From: Gnetum montanum
Taxonomy: Eukaryota > Streptophyta > Gnetopsida > Gnetales > Gnetaceae
Reading direction: 5' to 3'
Assembly: GCA_015680685.1 (NCBI GenBank)
Contig: MNCI01010443.1
Span: 277,992 to 341,991 of the forward strand
Length of the DNA stretch: 64,000 bases
Made by a program: the position numbers and the translations under genes
Part shown: piece after piece, positions 1 through 11,705 of the stretch
Layout: each line of letters opens with the position of its first letter
How positions within the stretch are numbered: position 1 is the stretch's first letter
Notes under the pieces: generated by a model
What the model was told of the DNA's origin: nothing
Seen by the model: the letters and a program-made list of their open reading frames with translations, nothing else
Database searches by the model: none

Positions 1-30
1 GCTTTTGTTTTGACATCCATTCTTTTGTAG

Positions 31-3000
31 GTCTCAAGTCAACCCAAATGGAACATGCGTTGAGGATGATGGGCTTGCTCTAGCTCGTACTGCTCTAGAG
101 ACCTTTATGGTGGGTCCCACCCTTCATGGAGCTATATTAGCTCAAACAAAGGATGATATCATCCATTTTTACAAATGATTCTCTAGAGCGTTCACATAAT
201 GCAAAGCTCGAGGGTGGTTGCATGAAGATTGGTCGCATAAGAGGCCAATTTTTCCTTGTGACTCTGACTTGGGTAGCACCTCTAAGTCCACTACTGAAGG
301 TAAGTGACAATATTTTCTAAGTGTGTTAACATGTTTGTTCAACTACCTGGGGTTATACTGATATGATGATTTTGAATTATATTTACAGTTGACATCCCTC
401 TTGGCGGGGACCCTGTTACAATAGGGCAAACTAAGACTACCTTGTCAATGAAGTTCGGGGAGGTCAGTAAGGCTCAAAAATGGTTACGTACCCATGCCCC
501 GCCATCCATCGCCTATTGTTTAAATGACACCAGCCTTATGGAGCTCTTTACAACCCCGAGCCCTGATGTGTTGATAGCGGAAATGATCGGGATCATGGAT
601 TCCTTTGACATGTCTATCTCTTACTACAGCACTCGGATTAAGGGTGTTAAGATAGTTTTCCATATGTTGCCTAAATTCTTTTCAAACCTATTTGATGTAC
701 CGGTAGATGGTATAAGTGTATCTTTGGATAGGGCTCATAAAGAGCTTCATACAATTCGTGAATTAGAGGACTGGTTAGGTGTTACCAAGGGTGCCAAGGG
801 ATTCCCTATGTAGGGGAAGTCAAAGGTTGAGGAGGTGAATGAATTATATCCTCTGTTTAGGGCACGGGTATTCCCTAAATCCCTTTCCTAGGTGCGGAGC
901 CTTGGTGTCGAGGCTGTGCATATTATGCAAACCATCTTAGAAACCGGAATGCGTTATAACTGGGCCTAATTTTTGTTGTTGGACCTGCATAAGGAGATAG
1001 TGCGATTGCGCTCAAATGTCGAGGTGCAGTCCCACTTTACCTTTGCCTTCTTTGCCAATTATCTTCATCACTTAGCCAAATTTCTAGTGGTTTGTCCAAA
1101 CAATAAGTATGTTCTATGGGATCAAGGTCAATTATCCCACCTGTGGATCAACCATTTGTTTGAAATAGCCAAGTCCCAGGATGCACCTGAGGGAATTGAT
1201 GAATTCATATCTATCACGACAGGGGGATCATCTGGTACCTCAATCCACACATGTGATAGTGTGGGGTTAGAACTAGACGATGTGCCTTATACTACGAAAA
1301 GAGCAGAACGGGTCATCCAAGAAACCATTGGCAAGGCCAAGTCGAAGCTGACAAAGCATGAACATTCAACCAAGGAGGTCTCAAATGTGGATGAGCCACA
1401 GGTTAGGTGCATACGGTTCAAGATGCTTGCCCGAGGTAAGTAAACTTAGTACACCTATTGCTTTATGGTTTTTGTCCTATTCATAATTTTTACTTTGACC
1501 ACTTACATGCCACTGATACCTTCAGACTTGACTCGAGAAGTGAGGAGGCAAGAATTAGAAACTATCATTGAAGAGGAGGAAGCTTCAACAGAGTTAGTGA
1601 CCGATGAGGAGGAGGCCGGCAAGGATCAGGCGGAAAAAATGAAGGAGTTACAGGAAGACACCATGGAGACCGAACTGGTGGATGACCAGAGTGGTGTCGA
1701 TGAAATGTTCAGTAGCTTCCTTAAGGGAAGGTTGGACCTTGGTGACCCTCCAAACCCAGAAGGGGACAGGGAACACGGTATGTTTTCTTTTATTTTATTG
1801 TGTTGCTTTGTGAGTTGTTGTTTCCATGGTATTTTATTTTTATTTTTTCATCGCTTCTAGACGAAGGTAGTAAAACCAAAACAATGAAACTGGACGTGTC
1901 CATGAAAATGGTTCCCCCTGAAGGGACCGCAGAGGTTAGTCCATCTCGCACTCATGGGCCATTTACTTGGACAGAGATGCCAAGTAAAATGGATTTTGTG
2001 GCTGGTATCGCTGAGGAAGTTGTTGAACGAATTCAGGAAGTCCACCCTGAGATAGGTATATATGTTTCGAGTTGCTTGCAACTTTAGAGTTTCACACCCT
2101 CTCTTTGTCGTTTTAGTGTTTGTTCTTTTCATGTGCATAGGTGCCAAACTGAGGTGGGATCCTTCTGAGATAGTTAGCATAGAGAGTCTGCCCACACTAT
2201 CCCCAGAAGTCAAGCAGGTACCAAGGCTAGTTTTTGAGGAGGTGGTGGAAGGTCTCGTTCACAATGCCAAATTGTTGTGGACCTGTAGGCGTTCCGTCGA
2301 ATAGTTGTGGTTACAAATTCAAGCAAAGGAGAAGGAAGTTTCCGAGTTTTCAGTTGAGTGTGATGATCTCAAGGCTCGGTATGAGTTTGCCTCTACTAAA
2401 CTAAGTGGTGATCGCTCTTGGCAGATTTCCAAGGTCACGTATACTAGATACTGGAACCTACTCAATCGCCACACGTCACTGACACAGAGACTAGTAAAGC
2501 GTAAGGCCCAAGTGGATCTGCTATAACTCAAGTGCCAAGATTGGAAAGCTTTTGCTTCCAAGGTACGAAAATGGGGTCAAGATGAAAAGAACCACAAACA
2601 TCATTATAAGAAATCATTGAAGGAAGTATCCATTGAAAAGCGTCAACTGGAAATGTTTGTGGAGGGTTTGGGTCTGCGCTCTACATTCGATACCTTTGCT
2701 CAAAACACAACTGTCAAAATGGAATCGCCTACAAGGGTGATTACAACTACTTCTGAGGAGGTGTCGGTTCATGAATTACCTTTAAAATGTCCCACTTGGT
2801 CAGCTGTTGACAAGGGAAAGGCCTTGGCAGATGTCGACCTAGGCCTTGATGGGACCGATTGGACCAGTGTCTCAGAAGAGGAAATCCTTTACTGACTGGA
2901 ATTCGGCTTAGGGTGATTCCCTACAGTAAGCATTTTGTTAGTATGAAATTCGCTCGCTGCATAATGTTTGAAAGTTTTTCTTTTATCCTTATGTTCATTT

Positions 3001-3121
3001 CTCCCTTTACATTTTATAGGATCAAGGCGATGATGATGTTCAGAAAGCTGGCCCTAGTGGAGTGGGGGCTCAGGATGCCAGCGTGTCCAAAGGGGATGAT
3101 CCTCCTATCCCTGATGTTTAG
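31..3121 (+). pseudogene. ORF-X of element D: antisense spliced cargo gene (HAD exon not in window)
   Basis: Six exons are supported by GT-AG introns of 83-94 bp and by homology with A, B and C: 31-299, 389-1435, 1526-1777, 1861-2055, 2141-2925 and 3020-3121 (stop TAG). The 389-1435 exon encodes a globular region (KFGEVSKAQKW..., then RIKGVKIVFHMLPKFF). Exon 1526-1777 is rich in Glu/Asp, the 2141-2925 exon is coiled-coil-like, and the last exon is short and acidic. Stops interrupt it at 176 (TGA), 811 (TAG), about 889 and about 967, so it is a pseudogene. It opposes the element's own gag-pol. Upstream exons, including the phosphatase-like one seen in A and B, would lie left of the window. The central exon vaguely recalls the 'putative plant transposon protein' family; I am not sure of that. 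Confidence 0.8.
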
Positions 3122-3450
3122 CTTTTGTTATGAAATTATTCTAACTCAAATTTATACAGGAATTGTAAATTGAGATGAATGAAACCAGTTAACTCTTATA
3201 CTTGTACATCATTTCATGTATAAATTTTTTTTTGTTGATTTTGAGCTTAATTGCAAACATGACATGGCAATGTAAAATGTTTTAGTTTGTTTTCGTGGTT
3301 TAAGTGTAATGCGCAGATGTAATTATAAGTCAAAGTATAATGATAAACGAAAGATAATCGCAAAAATTGTTATTGACAACATGGCAATACAAGCGTAAAT
3401 TCGAACAGTGAGCCGGAATTGGAGAGGAAGACAAAGTATAAGTGGATGAT
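3122..3450. other. Spacer between ORF-X and hairpin array, element D
   Basis: AT-rich non-coding sequence with no gene I can support. It is closely repeated at 11133-11460 in element C, so it is a fixed part of the element, probably the 3' untranslated region of ORF-X. The overlapping minus-strand frame from 3323 is a translation of the array, not a gene. Confidence 0.6.
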
Positions 3451-3815
3451 CTAGTTTAAGGCCATTTCGGGTTAGATTCGCACTAGTGTAAGGCCATTTC
3501 GGGCCATATCCGTAGTTTAAGGCCATTTTGGGCCAGATTCGCATTAGTTTAAGGCCATTTCGGGCCATATTCGCACTAGTTTAAGGCCATTTCGGGCCAA
3601 ATTCGCACTAGTTTAAGGCCATTTCCGGCCATATGCATAGTTTAAGGCCATTTCGGGCCCCAGCGTAAGCAAGGGATGTTTTGAATGACACGGGTGGATT
3701 TCTCAGTTGACCAACCATTTCTGATCATGGCTAGTTTTATGTCATTGCGGACATGATAGTTTAACGTCGTCCTGGACTAGTTATAGTTTAACATCATTTC
3801 GGACCATTTTTTTTG
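3451..3815 (-). repeat. Hairpin-AAACTA array, element D
   Basis: Seven near-tandem copies, read on the element's sense (minus) strand as GGCC-CGAAAT-GGCC followed by TTAAACTA, spaced 25-29 bases. Three diverged units follow in which the stem changes to GTC/GAC or GTC/GAT (loops CGCAAT, CAGGAC, CGAAAT) while the AAACTA tail is kept. The array lies immediately after the gag-protease stop codon. Element C has only three GGCC units here, so copy number varies. Confidence 0.85.
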
Positions 3816-3819
3816 TTAT

Positions 3820-6800
3820 TTATCGATTTAGTAATTTTTTGATTTTTCGCATTTTAACGTTGGGAGTAGAGTTAGCAAGTATGATTCTATATTCAGCGTC
3901 CCCTTCGTTGATCACGTTGAATGGTAATTCAGCCCAAGGAAGGTCTGATGGAATTGTTCCCGCATTAGTGTTTTCTTGTGTTTCAGCATGTATCACAATT
4001 TCTGTGTCAGTTGTGGCTTCTAAGTGAGGTTGCGTATGTACAATGTCAGGCCTAGGTATTTCTGCTTTGGGTGGATTTTCTTTTGTGTTTAAAGGATTAC
4101 CACCTACCAGTTGTTGCTCATTTACGTCACGTTGTCTAGGCTCTTTGAGCTTAACCTCTAAGCCTTGGTCTGTGTCTATGTACGATGAGATGATGGGTGT
4201 AGCGACCTCCCCATGTATGATGATTTCACCACCTTCATAAGGTAGATGAATCTCTTGGTGTATAGGGGATGAGACTGCTTTAAGTTGGGCTAACCAGGGT
4301 CTTCCTAATATTAGGTTGAATCCTGGCATCTCATCGATTACTACGAAGTCAGCGGATGTGGGGAATTGGTCCCCAGCTATGAAGTCTAAGGTCACGGTGC
4401 CTTTGACTATCACATGCAATCCGCTGAATGATTTCAAGCATGTGGTAGCAGTTGGTCTGATTAGCTCTATGAGCCCGAGTTGTTCAATGATGGGATATGG
4501 GACTACGTTTGTGGTAGCTCTATCGTCCACATGGACCCTATGTATCTTGAATTGGTTTACTCTTATTGTTATAAACATAGGGGCTGTTGTTATCTCTCCC
4601 ATTTTCTCATCCAACATAGGGGCTTGGAAGTTGATCCTTGAGGTGAGTACATCACCGCATGAATTGAAGGTTCATTTGGAGGCAAGTCCTCGCTCACTGG
4701 GATAGATGTTAACATGTGCACCAAAGCTTTGCGATGTGTTTGGGATGTTAAAACTAGGTCATATAAGCTCAGTGAAGTATTCTTTTGCTTGAGCGCTTGT
4801 CTGACCTATGTTAGGGCTGTTGGTAGGTCTCTATTGTTGGGCATGTGTTTATCGGCAGTGACTTGGTCCATTGGGCCCAGCAGTTTTATTTTGTGCATCA
4901 TTAGTTTATCATCACTTTTTTTTTGGAATTGTTGATTTAGGCGTATCATGTTTTCTGGATGATTCCCCCTCGTGACCTGTATTTGGTTTATCGCTAGGCT
5001 GTGTCATGGGTATCGCATTTAATGGAGTAGGTTTAGGAGGTCCTAAGGCTAGCCGTTCACGCTCCTTTTCCAAGCATTCGTGCGTAAGCCCATCTGCTAA
5101 GCGTTCTCATGTGTGACGTGGGGGCGTAGTTGGTTTTGAGGCCTCAGGTTGCCTTGGGATTCGTACTACGTATGGAGTCAGGTGGGGTTGCAGTTGGACA
5201 GTCGCTTGCGGTTGGGTGCCAAATTGGCTAGGCACCTCGATGACATAGGGACTAGGTTTACTTTGTGTTTGTGAGGTGGAGGATTGGTAATCATTAGGAC
5301 TTTCGGGTGTCCTGACGACGTATAGGGTTGGCCTAGCTGGAGGTTGTACCTCCACTGTTGTGACCACGGGTAGTATTCGGACTACGTAAGGGGCAGGCTG
5401 AGTAGGAGGGTTTGGTAAGTTTACGGTAGCAGTGACGGGAGGTACGTGCACCACATATGATTTTTCCCAGGTTGGGGTGTTAGGAGTTGCTACGGCAGGG
5501 GGTACTCGGACAACATATGGCTGATGCGAGGCGTATCATGGTTGAGGCATGGATGTTGATGTAGTGGAAGGAATACACACTACAAATGGCTTGTTAGCTG
5601 TTTGTTACTCATGGTCAGAGTAGACAATGTTAATGCTAAGTGTTTCAGGTTCATTATCTAGGTAGATTGTGTTAATAACGTATGGTGCTTCTTTAGTATT
5701 TAGAGGGTATTTATACACACCCATGGCCTAGTTTTGTGGTTGGACCGGGTTAGCCTCATCAAAAGTGATTTGACCTCCATCGATCATTTGTTGTATGTCT
5801 TGTTTCAAGGTGAAATAGTAATCTGTGCCATGCCCATTACATTGGTGATAGTCGCAGAAGCGATCCATTCTAAAACCTTTTGGTATTGGGGGTCCATCCA
5901 GCATTGCTAAGCTTGGGTTCTGAACTAGTTGACAGAATCGATCATGTCTCTAGATTGCATCAGGGGATAACTATTTGTGTTTCATTAACCCAGCCTTCAG
6001 GAGTTGGTCAAACAACTACGATGGTTTCATCGGTAGTGGTGTGTATTGGGAGGGTGGGGTTCTTTCCTTTTGAAGTTTCTTGTATGGGTTGGTGTTGGGT
6101 TCTGTGATGAGGATGACTCTGGTGTAGTCGCAGGAGTGGGTTTAGTGTAATTAGTAGGGGCAACAGGAGGTTTGCTTTGTTGTCCCATGTTTGTTTGTTG
6201 TGTTTCTGCCAACGCTGCTATAGTTGTTTTAGCCGGTTCTTTATCTTTTTTACTGTGTTGATTCTTAAAGGCTAAATACGCAGGTTCGTGGCTATTTTGG
6301 CCACCTCCTCTATGTTTTTAATTTGTAAAAAGGCTTGATTGAGGTTATGCGCACTGAGATAATATAACTTGGATTTCAAAAAGTCATTGATAGACCCCTT
6401 TAGAATAGTGAGCAGATACGTTTGGGGGATCGGCTCGTGTAACTTATTGAGAGCAGCACTCCACCTTTGGATGAATTTTTGTACAAGTTCTAGAGGTGCT
6501 TGTTTGACTTGTATAAGACTGTCAAGTGTCGCTTCAGGTTTCAAGTTATACTTGAACCTGGTAACAAATTGATATAACAACTCCTCTAGAGAAAATATCA
6601 AGTTTCTTGGTAAGGCCCGATACCAATCAAGTGCTCTCCCTGCGAGAGACATAGGGAACACTCGCAAAATGGCATGTGGCCATGCCTGCAATAATGTGCA
6701 TTTTAGTATAAATGTTATACGGTGAGCATTTGGGTCCATCTCCCCATTATATTTAGTTAGCGTAGGCAATGATACACCTTTAGGTAAGGTTAGGGGCGGA

Positions 6801-8005
6801 ACAGAAGAGCTAATGAGGTCATCGTGGTAAAAGTCCACTACCTTCAATTCTCCGTTGGTAGTTGTTTTGAGGTGTTTGACCTCATCAGTTAGTTCCTGCA
6901 TTAGTTTTTTAGCATCCACCCAGTCTTGAGTGCTAGGTGAGGTGGCAACTTGGGGACGTTGTAGGGTGTACATGTTAGATTGTTGGATAGTAGGTTCGAA
7001 GGCTGAAAGCTGTGTAGTTGGTGGTTGTACTTGTGGAATATTTATAGCGAGTGGTATCAGAGGCGGAAAATTGTGGGCAAGGGGTTGCTGTTGTTGTGGT
7101 TGTGTTTGGGGGATGTTGACTGGTGGAACTGTATGAGGTGGTATGTTGTAGTGAGGGGGTTGATGTGGTTGGGCACCAATCGCTGCCCATTGCCTGGTCA
7201 TGTTTTGTGTAGGAATCCCCTAAACTTGTTGAGTTACAGCAAGAAAAGGGGCTTCGTGAGTTTGGACCCGGGGGATATAATGGGTAGATGTAGATGCCGG
7301 TATCACATGCAGCATCCTGATCACTTGAGGCAGGAAGGTTGCCCCTACATTATTTTGAGGGGGTTGTACTTGTAAGAACGGGGGTGTCGTGGCTGTTGGA
7401 GGAATTGCGAGGGGAAGCGTGTTGACTTGAACATCGATTGGTGGAGGAATTGGGATGAGAGCAGCTACATCTTGTTGATGCGTAGGCACTTGCATGATGT
7501 TCAGTGGCTGGAGAGATGAAGTTTCACCCGTGAATGGGCGAAACAATGGGTTTATATAAGTTTGTGGGCTAAGGGTGTGGTATGAGTCTTCATGCTCAGA
7601 TTGGGCAGTGAACTCATCTTCCTCTTCCAGTTGAGGATTTACTACAGGCTGATCTAGCGATTGGCTCCTTTGCAGGAGGAGGTGTGTGATGAGATTAGAG
7701 TAAGGCTCTGGAAGAGGGATGATGTCATATGGGGAAAGAATGAACTCTTGTCCTCCCCTGTAGAAAAGTTCATATTGCCTCTTGACTTCCATTTCGACTT
7801 GGTCCACAGCTAGGCTGGCTTGTATTTTCATGCATATGAAGTTGTACTAGTTTTGAGTTATGATGTTAGATGACAAATTTCTTCCCTGCAATTTAAGAGA
7901 CCGGCGGGGCCCCACTGTGGGTTGTACCACGGGCTGTTGGACAACCATAGTGCCTACGATGTCAGTGACCTGGGTGGTTGTAGCGGTGGTGTTTGCGGTG
8001 TTCAT
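3820..8005 (-). pseudogene. Gag-protease polyprotein, element D (disrupted)
   Basis: Starts at the conserved MNTANTT (ATG at 8005-8003) and ends at the family-conserved KKLLNR plus TAA (3822-3820). In order: a variable N-terminus, a Pro/Gln-rich stretch, the retrotransposon gag core (LTKYNGEMDPNAHRITF, about 6830-6350), a knuckle region near 5830, a linker with repeated PYVVR-type motifs (about 5500-5110), and the aspartic protease (about 4560-4200). The protease motif reads VDDRATTN, with the expected Gly replaced by Arg. In-frame TAGs sit near 7847 and 7219, and the frame changes near 6270 and again before 5454. Gag would form the particle and protease would mature it; this copy cannot. Confidence 0.85.
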
Positions 8006-8706
8006 GATGAACAATTGAGAATATGACACAGTGAAGGGATATGGAATTGGATTACTTAGTGTAGCGTAAACCTATGTTCATGACGCACGGCGTATAGATT
8101 GGGTCTCAGCGTATAGGCTTCAACGACCAATGTATAATGACAGCGTAGACAATGTATAGTGTCAGTGTAGAGAATCTACGGTGTAAAGTGTACAGCGTAT
8201 ACAACATCAGCGTATAGCATAAACGAGGTTACAACATACAGAGTGTAGCATATATGGATGGCAGTGTAAATGAGTTTAGGGTGTAGCATAGACAAAGTTA
8301 GCGTATAGCGTAGATGGGATCTACGGCATAGAGAGTGCAGCGTAAATTTAGTAGTTGCGTATATGTCGGCGGCATAAACAGAGTTCTGTATGCAGCGTAG
8401 ACAAAGTCTACAGCGTAGCATGTATGTGGCGTATATTGGATAGTGTAGACACTGGGGATTTTGCAGACAAAGTTAGCATATGGTTAACAGGATAAACGCT
8501 GAGAGACTTGCAGATGGTCAGTTTTAAATGAAGTAGCGTAGACGCTTAACAACATAGACGCTCAACAGCATAAACGCTAGATAGTTTGCAGATAGTAAGT
8601 TTTGAACTGAGCAACGTAAATGTTGGGAGGTTTGTAGAAAGGGTTAGCATATACTCAACAGCGTAGACGCTGAGAGCTCTGAAGCACCATAAGTTTAAGG
8701 TAGAGG
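8006..8706 (-). repeat. 5' leader of element D, built of degenerate AGCGTA motifs
   Basis: About 700 bases between gag and the primer site, with no ORF of substance. From about 8050 the plus strand is packed with AGCGTAGAC, AGCGTATA and AGCGTAAAC variants every 10-25 bases, i.e. TACGCT on the sense strand. The matching leaders of C (15960-16735) and E (42720-43300) have the same composition. Confidence 0.7.
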
Positions 8707-8723
8707 CCCTCCTTCTAGCACCA
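8707..8723 (-). promoter_or_regulatory. Primer-binding site (tRNA-Asn type), element D
   Basis: Sense strand TGGTGCTAGAAGGAGGG, separated by five bases from the LTR end. It differs by one base (C to T) from the copies in C and E, which match the 3' end of plant cytosolic tRNA-Asn (recalled from memory as ...CCTCCTTCTAGCG plus CCA). Confidence 0.8.
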
Positions 8724-8728
8724 ATTTC

Positions 8729-10006
8729 TGTACCGTCCGAAATCCTCGATCTTCAGCTGGAAGGAAATAGAAATCGAGGGATCACCAGACACATACAAAA
8801 GACCCTATCTTCACTTGAGGGGAAGCTAGAATTAACGAAGGCAGAGTACCTTGAGTGGTCCGCATGCAGATCAGGCAAGGATTTCCCCGAACGTACACCG
8901 AAGTGCTATACGCTGGGTTATATGTAAACGACATAACAGGCGTAAAGCGTAGCATAAACAGCGTAACTAATGCAAACGAAGCGTAAACGTAAAAGAGTGT
9001 AAATAGTATACATGCAACAATTAATGCAAACTGTAACAGATTTTAGGAAGAAAATGTAACAATGGTATTTCAAAATGAGAGTTACAATGCACCGGTCTAA
9101 CGCAGTTGTGGCTTTGACACAAGGCGGGCGAATAGCCCCCGTGGATGTAGGGATGACTATTGGCTGGTTCAAACTATAGGCATAGCATAGAGGCTGTATG
9201 CTCAGCGTACAAGGTTGTCTAGCGTATAAGGTTCTCTGCTCTAGTTCTCAGCGTCTCTGTTTTTCTCTCTGGTTTGCCTAAAATTCCCTACTGTCTAGAT
9301 CTAGTGAAAAATTGGGGTTTTTATACAGGTTTAGGGTGACACATGATGCATTAACTAGGCACGAAAGAATAAAATTTACAAGTGTACAACATGTTATATT
9401 TTCTGGGCGTATATGTTGTATTAGGAGGGCGTAGACTGTGGATGTATACGCTGGGCATGGAGGATGTATACGTTGGATGTACTGGGCATATACACTAAGC
9501 GTATACACTATGGATGCTGGCGTATATACTGGATGTTCTGGGCGTATCCACTGTCTGTCGGGCGTATACGCTAGGCGTATATGTTGATGGTTGCTCTGCT
9601 CATGTGAGTTGTTGCCTTGTACCAAACCTTGCTCTGCAATGCTGTTTCCATGCCGTCTTTGGGGTTTACGTGCCTAGCGTATACATTAGTTGTACCTGCT
9701 GAGCGTACATGTGAGGCGTCTATGCTAGGTGTATACACTAGGCGTATACGTTGGGGATGCAATCTGGGGCGTATATGCTGAGAATACATACTTAGTGTAA
9801 ACTAAGTATTTCAAGCTCTGAAGTTGCCAGTTTTGATAGCAGATGCTGTGGTCATCTGTGGGTCCCTGGTACCTGCTTCTTGTTGTGTTCGACTCCGCTT
9901 GAAGCTGTCTATGGGGCCCTCGAGCTTCAGCCATGCTGAGGAACATCATGACTTAGCCCGCTTCTTGTTGGAGAAGTACTAAGCTCGAAATTTTTGTGGT
10001 GTTTTA
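8729..10006 (-). repeat. 5' LTR of element D
   Basis: About 1278 bp. The right end (LTR start) reads TAAAACACC on the sense strand, against TGAAACACC in other copies; the left end reads GGACGGTACA. A TATA element (TATAAAAA, 9325-9318, minus) marks the promoter. Upstream of it, about 9380-9790, the U3 region is made of degenerate GCGTATACGC and CTGGGCGTATACG units. The right flank 10007-10011 (gctag) is one half of the target site; the other half is outside the window. Confidence 0.9.
9318..9325 (-). promoter_or_regulatory. TATA box in LTR of element D
   Basis: Sense strand CCTG-TATAAAAA-CCCC. The same sequence and position recur in C (17358-17351), E 5' LTR (43871-43865), E 3' LTR (about 29829-29837) and, as CATAAAAACC, in the 3' LTR of A (about 53797). 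Confidence 0.7.
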
Positions 10007-11132
10007 GCTAGTATCGCTGAGGAAGTTATTAAACGAATTCAGGAAGCCCACCCTGAGATAGGTATATATGTTTCGAGTTGTTTGCAACTTTATAGTTTCA
10101 CACCCTATCTTTGTCATTTTAGTGTTTATTCTTTTCGTGTGCATAGGTGCTAAACTGAGGTGGGATCCTTCTGAGATAGTTAGCATAGAGAGTTTGTCCA
10201 CACTATCCCCAAAGGTTGAGCAGGTGCCAAGGCCAGTTTATGATGAAGTGGAGGAAGGTCTCGTTCACAATGCCAAATCTGTATGGACCTGTAGGCATTC
10301 CATCGAACAGTTGTGGTTACAAATTCAAGCAAAGGAGAAAGAAGTTTCTAAGTTGTCAGTTGAGCATGATGATCTCAAGGCTCGGTATGAGTTCGGATCT
10401 ACTAAACTAAGCAGTGATCACTCTTGGCAAACTTCTGAGGTCATGTATACTAGATACTGGAACCTACTCAATCACCACGCGTCACTGACATAGAGACTAG
10501 CAGAGCGTAAGGCCCAGGTGGATCTACTAAACCTCAAGTACCAAGATTGGAAAGCTTTCACTTCCAAGGTACGCAAATGGGGTCAGGATGAAAATAAAGA
10601 CAAGCATCATTATAAGAAATCATTGAAAGATATGTCTATTGAAAAGCGTCAGCTTGAGATGTTTGTGGAGGGTCTAGGTCTACACTCTGCATTCGATACC
10701 TTTGCTCAAAACACAACTGTTGAGATGGAATCACCTACAAGGGTGATTACAACCACTTCTGGGGAGGTGTCAATGGGTGAATTCCGTTTAAAATGTCCCA
10801 TTTGGTCAGCTGTTGACAAGGGGAAGGCCTTAGCAGATGTCGACCTAGGCCTTGATGGGACCAATTGGACTAGTGTCTCAGAATAGAAAATCCTTCGTCA
10901 ACTGGAATTCGGCTTAGGGGGATCCCCTACAGTAAGCATTTTGTTAGCATGAAATTCGTTCGATGCATAATGTTTGAAAGTTTTGTCTTTCTTTTGTTCT
11001 TACGTTGATTGTCTCTTTTTGCATTTTCAGGATCAAGGCGGTGACGATGTCCACGAAGCTGGCCCCAGTGGAACGAGGGCCCATGATGCCAGCGGGTCCA
11101 AAGGGGATGATCCTCCTGTCCCTGATGTTTAG
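10007..11132 (+). pseudogene. ORF-X of element C, 3' exons only
   Basis: Three exons remain right of the D insertion: 10007-10061 (GIAEEV equivalent, reading IAEEVIKRIQEAHPEIG), 10147-10931 (coiled-coil exon) and 11031-11132 (last exon, ending DV plus TAG). Intron boundaries match D exactly in position. A TAG interrupts the coiled-coil exon (SLT stop RLAERK, near 10490) and another lies near 10884. It is antisense to the element. The exons are strongly similar to D's 2001-3121, so the two insertions are close relatives. Confidence 0.8.
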
Positions 11133-11460
11133 CTTTTGTTGTGAAATTATTCTGACTCAAATTTATATGGGAATTGTAAATTGAGATGAATGAAACCAGT
11201 TAACTCTTGTACTTGTACATCATTTCATGTATAAAATTTTTTTGTTGATTTTGAGTTTAATTGCAAACACGACATGGCAATGTAAAATGTTTTGGTTTGT
11301 TTTTGTGGTTTAAGTGTAATGCGCGGATGTAATTATAAGTCGAAGTATAATGATAAACGAAAGATAATCGTGAAAATTGTTATTGACAACATGGCAATGC
11401 AAGTGTAAATTCGAATAGTGAGCCGGAATTGGAGAGGAAAACAAAGTATAAGTGAATGAT
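11133..11460. other. Spacer between ORF-X and hairpin array, element C
   Basis: Non-coding, AT-rich and colinear with 3122-3450 of element D. No gene seen. Confidence 0.6.
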
Positions 11461-11700
11461 CTAGTTTAAGGTCATTTCGGGCCAAATTCGCACTAGTTTA
11501 AGGCCATTTCGGGCCATATGCATAGTTTAAGGCCATTTCGGGCCCCAGCGTAAGCAAGGTATACTTCGAATGACATCAGTGGATTCTTGGTTGACCGACC
11601 ATTTCTGATTGTGGCTAGTTTTGTGTCATTGCGGACATGATAGTTTAATGTTGTCCCAGACTAGTTGTAGTTTAACGTCATTTCGGACCATGGCATTTTT
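11461..11700 (-). repeat. Hairpin-AAACTA array, element C
   Basis: Shorter version of the D array. It has three GGCC-type units (11461-11545; the first has a GGCC/GACC stem on the sense strand), then diverged units with GTC/GAC stems and AAACTA tails at about 11610-11690. Confidence 0.8.
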
Positions 11701-11705
11701 GTTAT

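Larger units (their letters stand above)
1..10006 (-). mobile_element. Tat/Ogre-like LTR retrotransposon D (partial, minus strand)
   Basis: Read on the minus strand the order is 5' LTR, tRNA-Asn-type primer site, repeat-rich leader, gag-protease, hairpin array, then an antisense extra gene (ORF-X). The pol half and the 3' LTR lie left of the window. D is inserted in ORF-X of element C: the sequence just right of its LTR (from 10007) continues an exon that D itself carries at about 2001. The LTR starts TA instead of TG. gag-protease has frameshifts and stops and the protease motif is damaged, so this copy is not autonomous. Assignment to the Tat lineage rests on gag and protease plus the shared structure with A and E, whose pol is visible. 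Confidence 0.9.

Noticed and set aside
3451-3660. Regular spaced repeats that resemble a CRISPR array
   Set aside because: The repeated unit itself is the hairpin, the intervals between units are not unique spacers, and the context is a plant retrotransposon.
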